Shown here: piece by piece, positions 46,211 through 57,968 of the stretch
Numbering within the stretch: position 1 is the first letter of the stretch
How the letters are laid out: each line of letters starts with the position of its first letter
DNA from: Reticulascus tulasneorum
Lineage: Eukaryota > Ascomycota > Sordariomycetes > Glomerellales > Reticulascaceae
Reading direction: 5' to 3'
NCBI GenBank assembly: GCA_001557505.1
Contig: LSAX01000008.1
Coordinates: 558,001 to 622,000 of the forward strand
Length of the DNA stretch: 64,000 nucleotides
Made by a program: the position numbers and the translations under genes
The notes under the pieces: model-generated
Told to the model about the DNA's origin: nothing
The model's database searches: none
Seen by the model: only the letters and a program-made list of their open reading frames with translations

Positions 46211-47676
46211 ATGCAATCGAGAGTTGGCCACAGAAAGAGCCGGCATGGCTGCCTCCGATGCAAACAGCGGAGGGTTAAGGTGAGTTTTGAACACAAAATG
46301 CTTTAGTTCAGATATCATGGGATTCTCGTTTCGTAGCCCTTACCATTAAATCTTTGTTTGCAAGCTTGGAACTTCGGTTGCTTGATATCGAATGGCTCTC
46401 ATTTTATCTTGTGCAATATCCCGCCCACCGAATTATTATCGCGTCTTGGGCATAGCGACTGACAAACGCCAAAAAGTGCAACGAAAAGGGTCCATGCCAG
46501 CACTGCACTCACAGAGGCGAATACTGCAGCCTGGCTCCTCGGCACAATCCCAAACGTCACCTGGTGAGACAGATTCCGCTCGTTTTTACACCTCAAATGC
46601 TAAGCACGATAACCTGACTAATCCAGCCCTATACCGAATCAACCCACTTCCTAAACGGCATGATCTCGCACGGCCCAGAGGGCCAAGAGACGTTTTCATC
46701 GTGGAGCCAGGACCTCTACCTCATGAGCCACTTCATCGCGACTGGAAGTCTAACACTGTCCGACCATACGGACGTAATACACATGTTCCAGCACCTAGCA
46801 CCAAAAGATGCAATGTACTACCCGTTCCTTAGCCACGGCATGCTGGCCTACTCGGCCATGCAGATCTCCGCCACCGGCGACAATGAGGAAGAGAAGCAGC
46901 TCTACGCGCAGCTGTACCGTCATCACATGGGGCAGGCGATCCCCGAGTATCGCCTGGTCCTGGCGAACCGGAGCGAGGACTCGACTGGGCCCTGTTTTGC
47001 CATGTCCATGCTGTTAGTGGGCATCTCCCTTGCGTCCATGTCGGACAATGCGCTCCCAGAGACTGATGAGATCACGCAACCGGTCACTATGGATACCGTC
47101 CTCGCATTTTTCGTTGTCGTTCGGGGCCTTATGGGCATCACTCGGCTGGCAGAGTCTGCTTGGGGTGCCTCGCCCTATGGGGTCGACATCCGCGTCCACG
47201 ACTCTGTGGATCTAGCGACTTTCGCATTCCCAGATAATATAAAACACGAGTTCCAAGAGCTTAGGCGTCAGGTTTATAGTCAAGCGGCTCCAATGGGCTC
47301 AGAAACAAGCAGTGACGACAGTGATGAGACAGCTTGTCTGGATGCCGTGACTCTCCTGGAGAAGGTTCAGTTGGAAATCCTCATACACCAAGAAAGAGAT
47401 TTCCTCCTCGGTGGTGAAGACGGGACGCCGAAACTGTTTGAGCACTTTTTTCTGATGAGGTGGGTGGTTATGATTCCAGACAGGTACGTGGCTCTTTTAC
47501 GAGAGAGGCATGTGGCTGCGCTTTTGGTCCTAACTAAGTTCGGCTCTTTGGCTGGACTTGTGGAGAATCGCTGGTACCTGAAGAACATGGGACGCAATAT
47601 ACGTTTGGCCGTCGAGGAGGCTTCCGCAAGTAGGGAACAAAGCGAGGATGCCAACATGATGGGAATTATGAATTGA
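46211..47676 (+). CDS. Zn2Cys6 transcription factor
   Basis: Exons 46211-46279, 46477-46563 and 46627-47676 give 401 residues. The zinc cluster is split by a 197-bp intron just before the third Cys and reads HGCLRCKQRRVK-CNEKGPCQHCTHRGEYCS, giving all six Cys with normal spacing (C-x2-C-x6-C-x5-C-x2-C-x6-C). The rest (from FLNGMISHGPEGQETFSSW) resembles the fungal regulator middle region, with HFIATGSLTLSD and SHGMLAYSAMQISATG, as in short sterol-regulator-like C6 proteins. It should bind CGG-containing DNA in the nucleus. It is convergent with the other C6 gene, with 59 bases between stops. Confidence 0.85.
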
Positions 47677-47735
47677 AGTACTGTCTACACAGAACTGTAT
47701 TGTACCAAAGTGCCGAAATTTTCACGTCACATCGT

Positions 47736-49688
47736 CTAACTCTCCAAGAGATCGAGAACTTCACCTTGTTCAAGGATCTTCAAGTATTCACCTGCAAGTC
47801 GGTGTGTTAGCCATATCTTCCCAAAGACCCAAGACAATGACCTACCTGCGACACGCCATCTGGTATTCAGATAGCGCAGCCCCTCAACTAGTATCTGCAG
47901 CGCCTCGTACATGCCGGTATCATGGTCCTCGCGAATGAACCAGGCACATTCCGTCGCCGCAGCGTAGATAGAAGCGCTGATTAGCGGACTAGGCGGAATA
48001 CCGGCTGCTCCTACCTCGCCTGCAGGCCAGATCGCGCAGTTCATGGCCGTTCGGACTAGTCCAGGCACGCGGTTCTGAGCCATATCCCGTATTCCGGCTA
48101 CAGCAATTCTTTGCATCTCAGTCTCCATGGCCAATCGCTCGTTTCCATAGGTGGTCTCGGGCTCGTTGCATCCGTACAGAGAGTAGAGCAGAAAACGGGC
48201 CGAAGTGCAAATGGCAACGGCGAGCATGTTGAAGTCTCCTTGCGAGGCTTGTTCTTCGGCAATGTCATTCGCTCCGCTCGTGAGGGCGTTCGGTGAAGAG
48301 GGCGGTGTGTCGGGGAGATGCAGACTCGCATCCAGGGCAACCAGCACTTGATGAAGCTGGAGAGCTTCGGTCAGCTGCTGCTTGGCTTCGGTTTGGATTT
48401 TACGGCGACATGTTCTATGCTCAAGCACTCGTCCGAGTATGTGAGCTACTTGGCAAGTTCTCGCGAATGTTCCTAGGTTTGAGGCGCTGTAAAACGTGGT
48501 CGTGAGCAGCGGCTCGTTGCCACCCACTGCGCCTTCATCCCAAGTAATGTCGTTTGTGGGCAACAAATCGCCGTATCCCGGCTCGGGCGTTGAGAGCGGC
48601 ATTCCGGCCGTTTCGATATTTACGTACCTTGGCGGGGGTGTAAGATGATGTGCTTGAACGGCATGAGATGGAGCCTCACCTATCCAGAATAAATACCGCC
48701 CACCACGTTCGACGCTCCTCTTCCCGGAGGGTCCATGTGTCTGGAGGCTTGAATAGCTGTGACGCGTATCTCCGGTCGTGAAATCCCATCATAACACCGA
48801 GGCGGGCTGTGTGGCCAACAGTCAGGTACCCGGCTGGATGTATGCCATGGCTGAGCTCATAGACGGCAATCAAAACTCCGGATTGAAGCAGACGGACGGA
48901 TATCCAGCCACTGCCTTCTGCCGCCGCATGCAATGCCTTGATTTGTTGGTAGAATGGATTCAGCTGTGGTACTACATCGGGATTCGGCGGCTCAGATAGC
49001 AGTTTCATGGAGAGGAGAAGCAAAGGCAAGCCTCGGTCTGTGGCCAACTCCGCGGTGGAAATCTCATGCATAAGCCTTTTTTTGCTTACGATCGGGAGCC
49101 AGATGTAGACACTCGAGAAGAACGCGTGGCAGATGGCCGGTGCGTCTAGTGCGAGGTCACGCAGCTCATTAGTTACCAGCGGAGGGGCTCGGGCAATAGA
49201 AAGGGCATCCGGATTTAGAGGTGAGAAGAATTCGCTGTCAAGAAAATATGCATTTGGGAATATCGGAGGGGATCTGAATATGCACGAAAGCTGGGCGCTT
49301 CCCACATTCTTGAATACGCCGCCGACTCTGGCCAACTGGTCAGCCTGGTCGAGGAGCTGCTCCAAGTGCCGGAGTCTTTCACTCAGAGAGTTATTGACAC
49401 TTGTGGGTGTGGCGCTCTCGGAGCTCGACGTATCTGGATACTCGCACGACTTGTTCAGTCGGATACACTGTTCACTATTAGGATACAAGAGTCTTGGCGA
49501 ACGGAGGACCGGACAGAAACGGCGGAGCGGATCACACCAATGAGCAGGACGGCAACTCTCGAAAGCATTTCCGTTTCAGGCGCCTGGGAATCCGCTGTCA
49601 GTAGTGCCGCAGGCAGATGATCGCTTACACGATCCTCGAACACGTACCGACACGCGCGGCAGGATTGCAATGCCTTCTCTGACGACAT
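47736..49688 (-). CDS. Zn2Cys6 transcription factor with fungal-specific TF domain
   Basis: Exons (minus) 49688-49648, 49583-49538, 49467-48680, 48627-47846 and 47791-47736 give 570 residues. The cluster is spread over three exons: SCRAC-RRLKRKCFRELPSC-SL-CIRLNKSC, with correct C6 spacing only after both introns are removed. A short coiled coil follows (LSERLRHLEQLLDQADQL), then the fungal TF middle domain with WTLREEERRTWWAVFILDRY and LATPEP-like PLSTPEPGYGDLLP. The last intron (54 bp, 47792-47845) is in frame with no stop, so a retained form of 588 residues is also possible. Likely a nuclear activator or repressor; the target is unknown. Confidence 0.85.
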
Positions 49689-50550
49689 CCCCGCATTTAG
49701 TATATGAGCGCCAAGAGCATGGAAGAGTTAAAAGTGTCGAGCACGAAAATTTGAGATACTGAGGAGCAAAACGGCTCGATTTGATGCTGAAGCCAACCGG
49801 GCGATAAGATGATTGGGATGGCCAGGCAATGAAGTTGAATCACCAACCAGGCAAGGTGGGGCTTACAAATAACTTATGACTGACGATGGCCCCCGCAGCT
49901 GCTGGGGAGCGGACTGGAGCGGACAGTCCGCTCTTTCGTCCGCTCCGATTGCACCTTCACACACACTATTTCCGAGTATGCATCGGTCTGGCCCATACCA
50001 CCACATTACATCATCTCGGCCATTCCTATGTGTCCACCAGCCAGTCTACTTACTCATCTCATTCTTTGCCCGTAGATCTTCCGGAGCGGGCATGGAGCGG
50101 ATCTCCGATCTTAGCGCAAGCTTTTGTATCCCATATGTTCCTTTCCTGCCGATTGGATGTAGATTTGCCCCGCCAATTCAATCTTGCGAAGGGCCAGATG
50201 TCCAATCCTAGCACTCCATCTGTCCATCTTTAACTCCGGCCCGCCTTGTAGTTTGTCATGAATTTGATGAGGCCTTGCTGATGAATAGAGCTCCTAGCCA
50301 GACGCTTACTCCGTCAGGACCAGCATCTCGGTCTTGCGAAGTACACAAGAACAGGCCGAGTAGGAGCGGCATCTATACTGCAAGTGATCTGCTAACGCCG
50401 GAATGGCTTATCACTGCATCGTGCAGATGAAGGGACGAGTACTGGGATATAAAGGACATTCTGCTCTCCTCATTCTCAGGATGCTTATTCCAAACCATTC
50501 ACAGACTCTCGCGTCAAACCATCTTCTTATCTAATCCCCACCGTCTCAAG
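49689..50550. other. divergent promoter of C6 regulator and SDR gene
   Basis: No gene; short ORFs on both strands have no family signature. The notable content is the cluster of GGAGCGG/CCGCTCC elements listed separately. TATAAAGG lies at 50448-50455, about 100 bases before the SDR start. Confidence 0.55.
49908..50116. promoter_or_regulatory. cluster of CGG-type sites, possible Zn2Cys6 operators
   Basis: AGCGGACT (49908-49915) and its inverse AGTCCGCT (49925-49932) form an inverted repeat with a 9-base spacer that itself holds GGAGCGGAC. A further GTCCGCTCCG follows at 49938-49947, and GGAGCGGGC and GGAGCGGATCTCCG stand at about 50094-50115. Zn2Cys6 factors bind paired CGG triplets, and a C6 regulator starts just upstream on the other strand, so autoregulation or control of the SDR gene is plausible. 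Confidence 0.45.
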
Positions 50551-51637
50551 ATGTCTAATCCATTCAATCCTTACGAAAAGACCTACCAAAACCCTCAAGG
50601 GCCGGGGGATGCGCGCCCCACTGCTTCCCAGGTCATTCAAGACAACGATGTCATAGGCAAGTTGCAGGGCAGAGTCATCCTTGTAACCGGCGGAACCGCC
50701 GGCATCGGCGTCGAGACTGTCAGAGCACTGTATGCTACCGGAGCAGATGTCTACTTCACTGCTCGGGATCCAAAGAAAGGCGAGGATACTGTCCAAGACG
50801 TCCTGAAAACGACCAAAGCAGATGGAAAGCTGGAAGTTCTCGAGCTGGACTTGGACTCGCTTGATTCGGTGAAGAAGACCGTTGCCACCTTTCTAGGCAA
50901 GACTAGCAAGCTCGATATCCTCGTGAATAATGCAGGTCAGTTACTTGCCGAGACCTCTCTGTCGGTTCGCAGAACCGTGACTGATACTGTTGCCAGGAAT
51001 CATGGGTTGCCCCCAAAGTACGACCAAAGATGGATTCGAGCGGCAATTCGGCGTGAACCACTTGGCGCACTACTTACTGACCGTCCTCCTTCTCCCAACC
51101 TTGATCGCAAGCAGCACGCCGGAGCACAACTCTCGTGTGATCAACGTCTCTTCGACGGGCCACCGCTGGACACCCGTGAACTGGGACGACATCATGTACA
51201 CCAAGCGCCCGTACGAGCCGTTCATGGCCTACTCGCAATCCAAGACGGCCAACATCTGGACCGCTAACTATATTGATCGAAATTTCGGCTCACGAGGCGT
51301 CCATGCCCTGTCGCTCCATCCCGGTGGCATCTGGACTGGCCTGCAAATCCATGCGGACCCGGACAAGATCGTGGAGTGGAAGAAGGATACGGCTCTCATG
51401 CAGACAATGCTCTCAACTGAGCAGGGAGCCGCGACTACGTTGTGGGCGGCGGTGGGCAAGGTTTGGGAGGGCAAGGGCGGCAAGTACCTCGCAGACTGTA
51501 CGATTGCGCCTGAGACGGATGACGTTCTCTCCGAAGGATCCGCTGGGCACAGTTCGTTTGTATATTCCCCAGAGAGTGAGGATAGACTGTGGGATCTGAG
51601 CGCCAAGTTGGTCGGTGTCGACCCCAGCAGCCTGTGA
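50551..51637 (+). CDS. short-chain dehydrogenase/reductase
   Basis: Exons 50551-50935 and 50997-51637 give 341 residues. The intron restores ILVNNAG-IMGCPQST. Rossmann motif TGGTAGIGVE is near residue 50, NNAG near 127, and the active-site Tyr and Lys lie in MAYSQSKTAN, with a catalytic Ser in INVSSTGHRW. It resembles the retinol-dehydrogenase/WWOX-like fungal SDRs of about 330 residues, using NAD(P)H on an unknown carbonyl or alcohol. No signal peptide. It is the first gene after the CGG-site cluster. Confidence 0.88.
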
Positions 51638-52320
51638 GAGAGAATTTGCGAGGTACCATCATAGAAATCGCGCGAAATAATGGAGACCTGATGTCCTTGG
51701 AGTTTCCTCCCGATAAGTCTCATTTGGAATTGTCCTTGGCTCTGCCAATGCTTGGGTGGAGGGGTGGTGTGTTGGCAACTCCCCAATTCATCCGTCCAGC
51801 AGCCCGTCCATTTTCATTTCGTGGCTAACCAGTAGTTACACCTTGCAGGACCTTCCAGGGGAAATGTTCTCCTAGATCGCAAAGCTTGTGTCCCGGTGAG
51901 CAGTGCATTGATTCCAACACGGCGCGAGCCACGTAAAAGTCTGGACTCCAACAACAGAGAATCGTGGTGAGGCTTAGAAAAGGGTTCGTCCACGTTTCCA
52001 CGACCACCAAAGGAGAAAATCTTTTGCCTTCGCACAAAGGAGAGCGGCACGTGTGTTTCCTTGGCAGTCATGGCACTGTAACACCAGAGAATTACCGCTA
52101 ATCATCTGGACGTTTCGTGCCAAGAGCGCCAGTCTTTTCGCCGCCCAGGCTGACTTTCAGTGGCTGGATGGCCTCTTGGCGAAGTGTGACCAGACCGCCC
52201 AGGCCTCGGCGTTTTGAAAACACGTCACCTCGCAAATTCACCGCAATCTTCTGGCTTATCTTGACTTCAAATACCGTCGTCTCTTCTCCCACGATCGAGG
52301 TGGGAAGATTGGTGGTGAGC
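51638..52320. other. intergenic
   Basis: Between two rightward genes. The open frame can be extended left from 52321 to 52117 but the composition there is not protein-like. Nothing else was seen. Confidence 0.5.
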
Positions 52321-53103
52321 ATGTCGTATCCGAACACATACAACCAGGGGCCGCCGCCGGGCTACGCGCAGCCGCCACAGTACGACCACACCTACGGCCA
52401 ACAGCAGTACGGCGTTCAGGGGGGCGGGGACGGGCCGCCTCACCGGCATTGGTTTGGGCACCATGCTGCCGGAGGCGTGACTACACAAGATCGCGCTGCG
52501 ACGAAGAGGAGAAAATGGAACTGCATGCACCAGACTCTCCGGCATTTTGCGCTGATCGTCCCGTTCGTCATCATCGTTCTCAATATCAACATTTACGCGA
52601 CTCGTAGGGGAAGATATGAGCGCAGCTTGATGACTGCAGAAGATCCGGTCTTCTACGACCTGTGGTTCACGATTCCACTGGTAAGTACCGTATCACGTTT
52701 TGAGACGGTCAGGTCTGGTTAACGAATCCCAAGTCGGCCATCGTACTCCTTTGGTCAATTGCAAATGTCATATCCATGCGCCGGGCTCCTTATCGGGGAG
52801 GCATCCCGCTTCATGTTCAGTTCGGCGTCGAGCTGACGCTCTCGCTTGGCACTGCTGTATGCTGGGTTTTACTTGTCATACAGATCGTGTCGAAGCAAAG
52901 TAACGGGTACTACGACTATCCGTATATCCAATATGAAGGCGCTTTGGCTTTTCTTCTTGGACTTCTCATGTGAGTTCAAATCTTTGGTTGAGTGCCCAAT
53001 GCTGATATGCCGCAGGATTGTAGAATTCGGGCTCTGTGCAGGAGCGTGGTCTGAATTCAGCTCCGACAGAAAGCGCATGGAGGAAGGCGTGGCTGTTATA
53101 TGA
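52321..53103 (+). CDS. four-helix MARVEL-like membrane protein
   Basis: Exons 52321-52680, 52734-52969 and 53016-53103 give 227 residues. The start at MSYPNTYNQGPPPGYAQPP begins a Pro/Gln/Gly/Tyr-rich cytosolic tail of about 65 residues, as in other fungal MARVEL-type proteins. Four membrane helices follow: FALIVPFVIIVLNINIYA, IPLSAIVLLWSIANVIS, TLSLGTAVCWVLLVIQIV and ALAFLLGLLMIVEFGLCAG. Joins across both introns lie inside helices and keep hydrophobicity. Probably a plasma-membrane or vesicle protein; precise role unknown. Confidence 0.75.
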
Positions 53104-53796
53104 CAGTACCATGAGTGGGACAGACCGAAACTGTGGCTGTTTGGTAAGGTGGTTAATTGAAGAATGAGCTGGGGAAAGGACAAAGTTTAGGATCCGACTA
53201 ATGATGAGATACCCTCTTACGAGACATTTATTTTATCCTACAGAATCTCGAACTTCCGAGAAACAACCGCTCATCATTTCGTTCTTTGGATGTCTGTTAT
53301 CCTCCTGAATGGTCTGCCCACAGAGCAATATCTTCGGTTGGAGGACAGTATGGCGGTTGGATTTCCCCGACATGATAGACAATCTCTCTGCCAGCGGATT
53401 GGCCAATAGTCCTTTTTCCCTTTTGCATGCAGTGACTTCTGACCAGCTTCGTACCAGAGCTCCCTACTAAAGCTGAGGGGCGCCACTGATTAGAGTCGGT
53501 GCTCAGCACACAGCACACGTTGGATGGATGCTTCCAGGTCGACATTACAGCTAGTCGTGAGATGATACTATCAAAACGTACCACGACAGAGAAGTATCAG
53601 GTAGGCAATTAGGATTACAGAATGTATCTGAATGATACATGAACAAGATTTAGGGTCGGATAATAGGGGTCCGAGGATCTCCACCAGAGAGTCCCATTCT
53701 GGCGCAATGCCTGGCAACCCGCCTGGATTCGCTTTTAAGGCGATCGGCCAGCAGCACCCCAACATAGAAACAAGATCCAACCACATCTGCAGTAGT
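53104..53796. other. intergenic between convergent genes
   Basis: 3' regions of the MARVEL-like gene and the DUF6604 relic. No coding signal, repeat or RNA was recognised. Confidence 0.5.
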
Positions 53797-56257
53797 CTAG
53801 TCTTCCCAACCGGCATCAACAATAACGTGTCCTTGTCCAGCTTCCAGAATTTCCCGAACCGCGTCGGCCGCATCCTGGAAAAGCTCGGTTCGCAGCTCCG
53901 TTCTCCCATATATGCCCACTTTTCCAGCCAACGATGCGACGGCAATGCCAACCACCCAGGGCAGCTTGTCTTCATGTGGTATGAAAGATTTCACCGAGAC
54001 CCCAAGTGTGCGCTCGAACTTCTTCTTGGTCTCTCCTAGAATCCTCCAGCAGAGGTCGTGCATGGCGAAATAGTCGAACATGAGGTCAGGAATATCTTGG
54101 TCAATGGCATCAGCGAGTTGCATTGTCAGACCTGATAGTGTGGCATCCGACTTGTTGTGCTGTAGGAATATTAGCAGTTTGGTTCGGGTTACAAGGCTGT
54201 GCTAGTTCACATTAGTCTTCCTTGCCTTCCCTGCTCCTGAACTCCTGTCGCCCTCCAAGTCTTGCTGACCTTGACCCTTATTGAGAATCGACTCGACAAC
54301 TTCAGACGAGATGGGTCGACGCTCAGCGAACCTGACAATGCGGTCCCTGATCAACATGGATACCCATCCCTTGAACTTCAAGTAACGCACGGTCGCCTTG
54401 GTGGTTGCAACCTTTCCACTGCGCTTGATGGGTGCCCAGTTCGTTGTCGACATGCCCATGGTTAAGCAGCAGTTCTTGTAGTACGCCTCAACTGATGCCG
54501 GAGGATCGCCAATGAAGAATGTACAGTTCCCTTGTATTGCTCGAAAAGTATCCATGTCTTCCCACACTAGCTCAGGTGGTAACATCTTCTCCTGGCGCAG
54601 AGCATGATAGAGTTGCCCAATGTACATCACTGCGCCAGGCGTGGCAGCATATGCAGCTCCATTTCTGTGGAAACTGGTCCTCATGTAGTGGGCCCAGAGT
54701 CCGCAGTAAATGGGGTGGCGGCGCAAGAACTGGAAGCCTCGTAACGCTGGCCGACAGCCTCTTTCACGTAAGCAATCGGATCCTCGTCCCACATTTTAAG
54801 CTCTTTGATCATCTGCTGGCTCTCAGCTGGCAATGAAGATAACCCCAGCCATAGATATGGTGATGGAATTCTTGACCTGCTTCATGTCGGACCATCCTTC
54901 TGCGCAACGTGGTCCAAGACATCTCATGATGTCGACGTAAACCTGGGCAGCGAAGCAGAACCACATGGGAACTTCCTGTGGCTCTAGCATGATTCTCATT
55001 CCACGAATTAGCTCATCCTCAACCGGACCATCTTGCAAGACAGTTCCCATAAGTTCAAGATGCGGCAACATCTCCATCATCACAGTTTTGACCTGGGCAT
55101 ACTTTTGTCGATTCGTCATCTGTGGCGTGCTCGGGCGCTCTTGATACCAACCATATTTGCCGTTATAATTGGTCATGCTCCCTGGCGGGTTTAGTACACC
55201 TGAAACCGTCGAGAAGTAGGACGGCATTGCCTAGGGAGGCGCAACCGATTTCATAGCCTGCGAGGTTGTAGTCGTCGCCTAGCATCTGCTTGTCCATTGG
55301 TTTGATACCGACAAGCCGACAAGAGTTCATGAAAAAGATCGTTAGGAGGTAAACTGACCCCCCGCCGGCCACAATGAGCGGTCGAATTTCGTCTTCCATG
55401 CTTCGAGCAAGCTCGATGGCAGTGTTGGTTGCCATTGAAGCGGCGGCAAGATCCAGATCCCCAACAGCGTAGGAAGCCCATAGATCCCCAATACTCTCTC
55501 GAAGGTGAAAGAGATCGCCTAGCAGTGCTGCCAAAGCGAAAGCAACCTCTTCATTTCGAATTACCGAGGTCAGCTGCGTACTCGACCTCGCTGGGCTTTG
55601 AAACCTGCATGTCCGGTGCATTCAGGAAAGCGGCTGACGGTTCGTAGACTTCTAGACCTTGGAACATATTCTTGAACAACGTGTCTTGATCTCCAGAATC
55701 TATGCCAATGGCAGCATTTCTAAGATCCGAGAGGTTGAAGGTATCCGCATTCATCAACGGCTGCAGCACCTCGCGGACTTTCTCAAGCTGCCTGACGAAG
55801 AAAGCATGGCGAGCGTCTGACTTGGCATTGGGATTTGCCAAAATCGCAGAGAGCTCCTTGCTGAAGGACTTCCGCGCCCAGATGACCCTCTCCATGGCCA
55901 CTGTGAAGAAGCGGGGGACCTTGATGGGAGCAGTGGGGGTATGAGCCTCGATGATGTTGTCAGCGAGCTTTTTGAAATCCCTGACTGCAATGATGCGTTT
56001 GGGGTTTTCAGGTTCGGGGGCCGACTCAGGTTCGGGAGCTGGCTCTGTAGGTGCAATTGACACTTTAGGGGCTTTGCGTGCCTGCTTTCTAGCTTGCCCT
56101 TCAGTCTCCCGAGTGGCTGGGGTGGCTTGCTGGTCTTCTCAGTTGAGATGTTGTCGGAGTAGCCGCGTCCTCTCGCGGTTGTCATCAACCAGGAAGCCAC
56201 GACATCTGTGTCATGCTTGTACTGTTGGTAAATTGTCTTGAGGGCCTCGGGCAACAT
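53797..56257 (-). pseudogene. DUF6604-family gene broken by several frameshifts
   Basis: The start MLPEALKTIYQQYKHDTDVV and SWLMTTARGRGYSDN matches DUF6604 proteins. Reading then slips frame near 56094 (RLKGK to RKQARKAPKVSIAP), near 55560 (YAADL to NEEVAFALAALLGD), near 55210 (VLLLDGF to SGVLNPPGSM), near 54830 (GVIFI to AESQQMIKELKMWDED) and near 54740 (back to QFLRRHPIYCGLW). Between slips each frame codes well. A likely intron (GTGAAC...CTACAG, about 54151-54211) joins the last exon, which ends DAGWED. Either it is a decaying gene of about 780 residues or the sequence has local indel errors. DUF6604 has no known activity. Confidence 0.75.
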
Positions 56258-57968
56258 TTTGAGTGTTGAGTTATACTCTTGCCAGCTGAGCGGTCGAGCT
56301 TGAGTTTGTGTTCGAAAAGCAGTCTCGCAGTTCGCCTCCTCGGGTATCTTAGTTAGGATCAGCTAGGAATATGAAACTCACATGAGCTTCATTTTGGTCG
56401 GAGCGTTGGATATTCGTATTCACCAGCGAAGGTCTCTGTTCATAAGTTGCGATGTGCAGGCAAAAGAAATCCACCCCCCTGTCAGCTGAAGCATTTGTGG
56501 TTGTGCACTGACGGTCCTGGTTATCAAAGCAATTGGATGGTTCCCTAAAACAATCCTAGAACAAGCAAATCCCACATCCCCTGGGCTCCCAATGGACCTC
56601 TTCCACTGTATAATCCACTGTATAATTAGTGCATGAATATGATGGGGTATTTAATACCCTGCAATGCGTTCAATCATATCCAATATAGCATTTCATTTTT
56701 CCGATCCTCTACTCAATATCCAAAGCCACAATCAAAACTAGTTCTGCACTTCACATGCCACCTTAGAAGCATGGCTCACAAAACATGGTTAGCCTCCACA
56801 TACTCAATCGTAGATACGAGGCACAAACATTTTGATATCAAAGTCACCTCGTAGTAGTCGCAGGTATACTGCCAAAGTAGCCAGGCATAGCGACTGGTTC
56901 GCTGCCTTGGTTCGCCAAAACCATTGTACGACTCAGGGACCCGAATGTACCACCCAAGTACTCTTTTGTTTCCATCTCCAAAGGACGGAGTGAAGTCCTC
57001 GGTTTCTCTTCATTCAACAGGAAATAGATAAATATTCAAATCTTGGCTATACCAACAGCACGCAGAACATAGCAGAGAGGAGACGAGACCAGACTAGATA
57101 TCTTCTAGGGCATGCAACCTACCAAATCTGGCCAGCAGAGCAGCAATGTTTCTGTTCTTTGACCCTTCATGGAGATTACAAGTATCAAGAGATACAGTAC
57201 TAGCTCCTGCTAATATAATACGCAATGCCCTAGGTCATCTAGCTACGTCTTCTATGGAGGAACATGTCTTGATAACGCGCCACGGGCCCCTTCCAGTTTC
57301 GCCCAGCCGCTGGATACACCGGGGGCTTTGAGTTCGAGTTCGCGGGCAAGAACTATCATTTTGTTTCCACGAGACCGTGCCACATCAGACGCGTATGACG
57401 GTTCCGGGTAGGTAGTTGAAGACGTAAAGCTCATTGTTCGCACTCTGGGCATTGCGTGTGTTGCCAGGGAAAGCTGTCCTGTCTCGGTTCGGTTCGTAAA
57501 ATGTGCTAAACTCAAATCTCAATATTTCGCCAATATCGGACTCCCCTTCGCCACTCCGATACAAACTGATACCTCGAGGGCACTGCCTTGCCCTGAGCCA
57601 TTATCGAGGACGGTGAAGGATTTACCACTGATCTCCAAGCGCTACCGTCATTCTCGGTAATCGTATCCGACATGCCATGCAATGAGATTCGAAGCCGGAC
57701 CCTAATTGGAAGCTAGTCAAAGAAGCTAGTCTGGAAGCTTACGCATGCCATCAGCCCTAGCAACGGGCCATCCCCGGCAGTCCCCACTCGCCCCGAATCC
57801 GGTTTTTTTTTTCCTTTTGTTCAAAGACGGTAGTCCATAAGACCCTGGCTCCCTGCACTCACCTTTTTGATCATTCTTTAGCCACCAAACGTCGAAATCT
57901 TGCCAAGATTCAGCAGCAGATAATCCCGTCGTACGATCCTAAATTCGTCAGAACAGCTCTCCATCGTC
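56258..57968. other. long intergenic stretch
   Basis: Between the DUF6604 relic and GH12, divergent. No ORF has a family signature. A run of T lies at about 57803-57813. Nothing else was seen. Confidence 0.5.

Noticed and set aside
47792..47845. Retained reading of the last 54 bases of the C6 gene intron
   Set aside because: Open in frame, but GTAGGT, GGCTAAC branch and GCAG acceptor make an intron the better reading; kept as an alternative in the gene entry.
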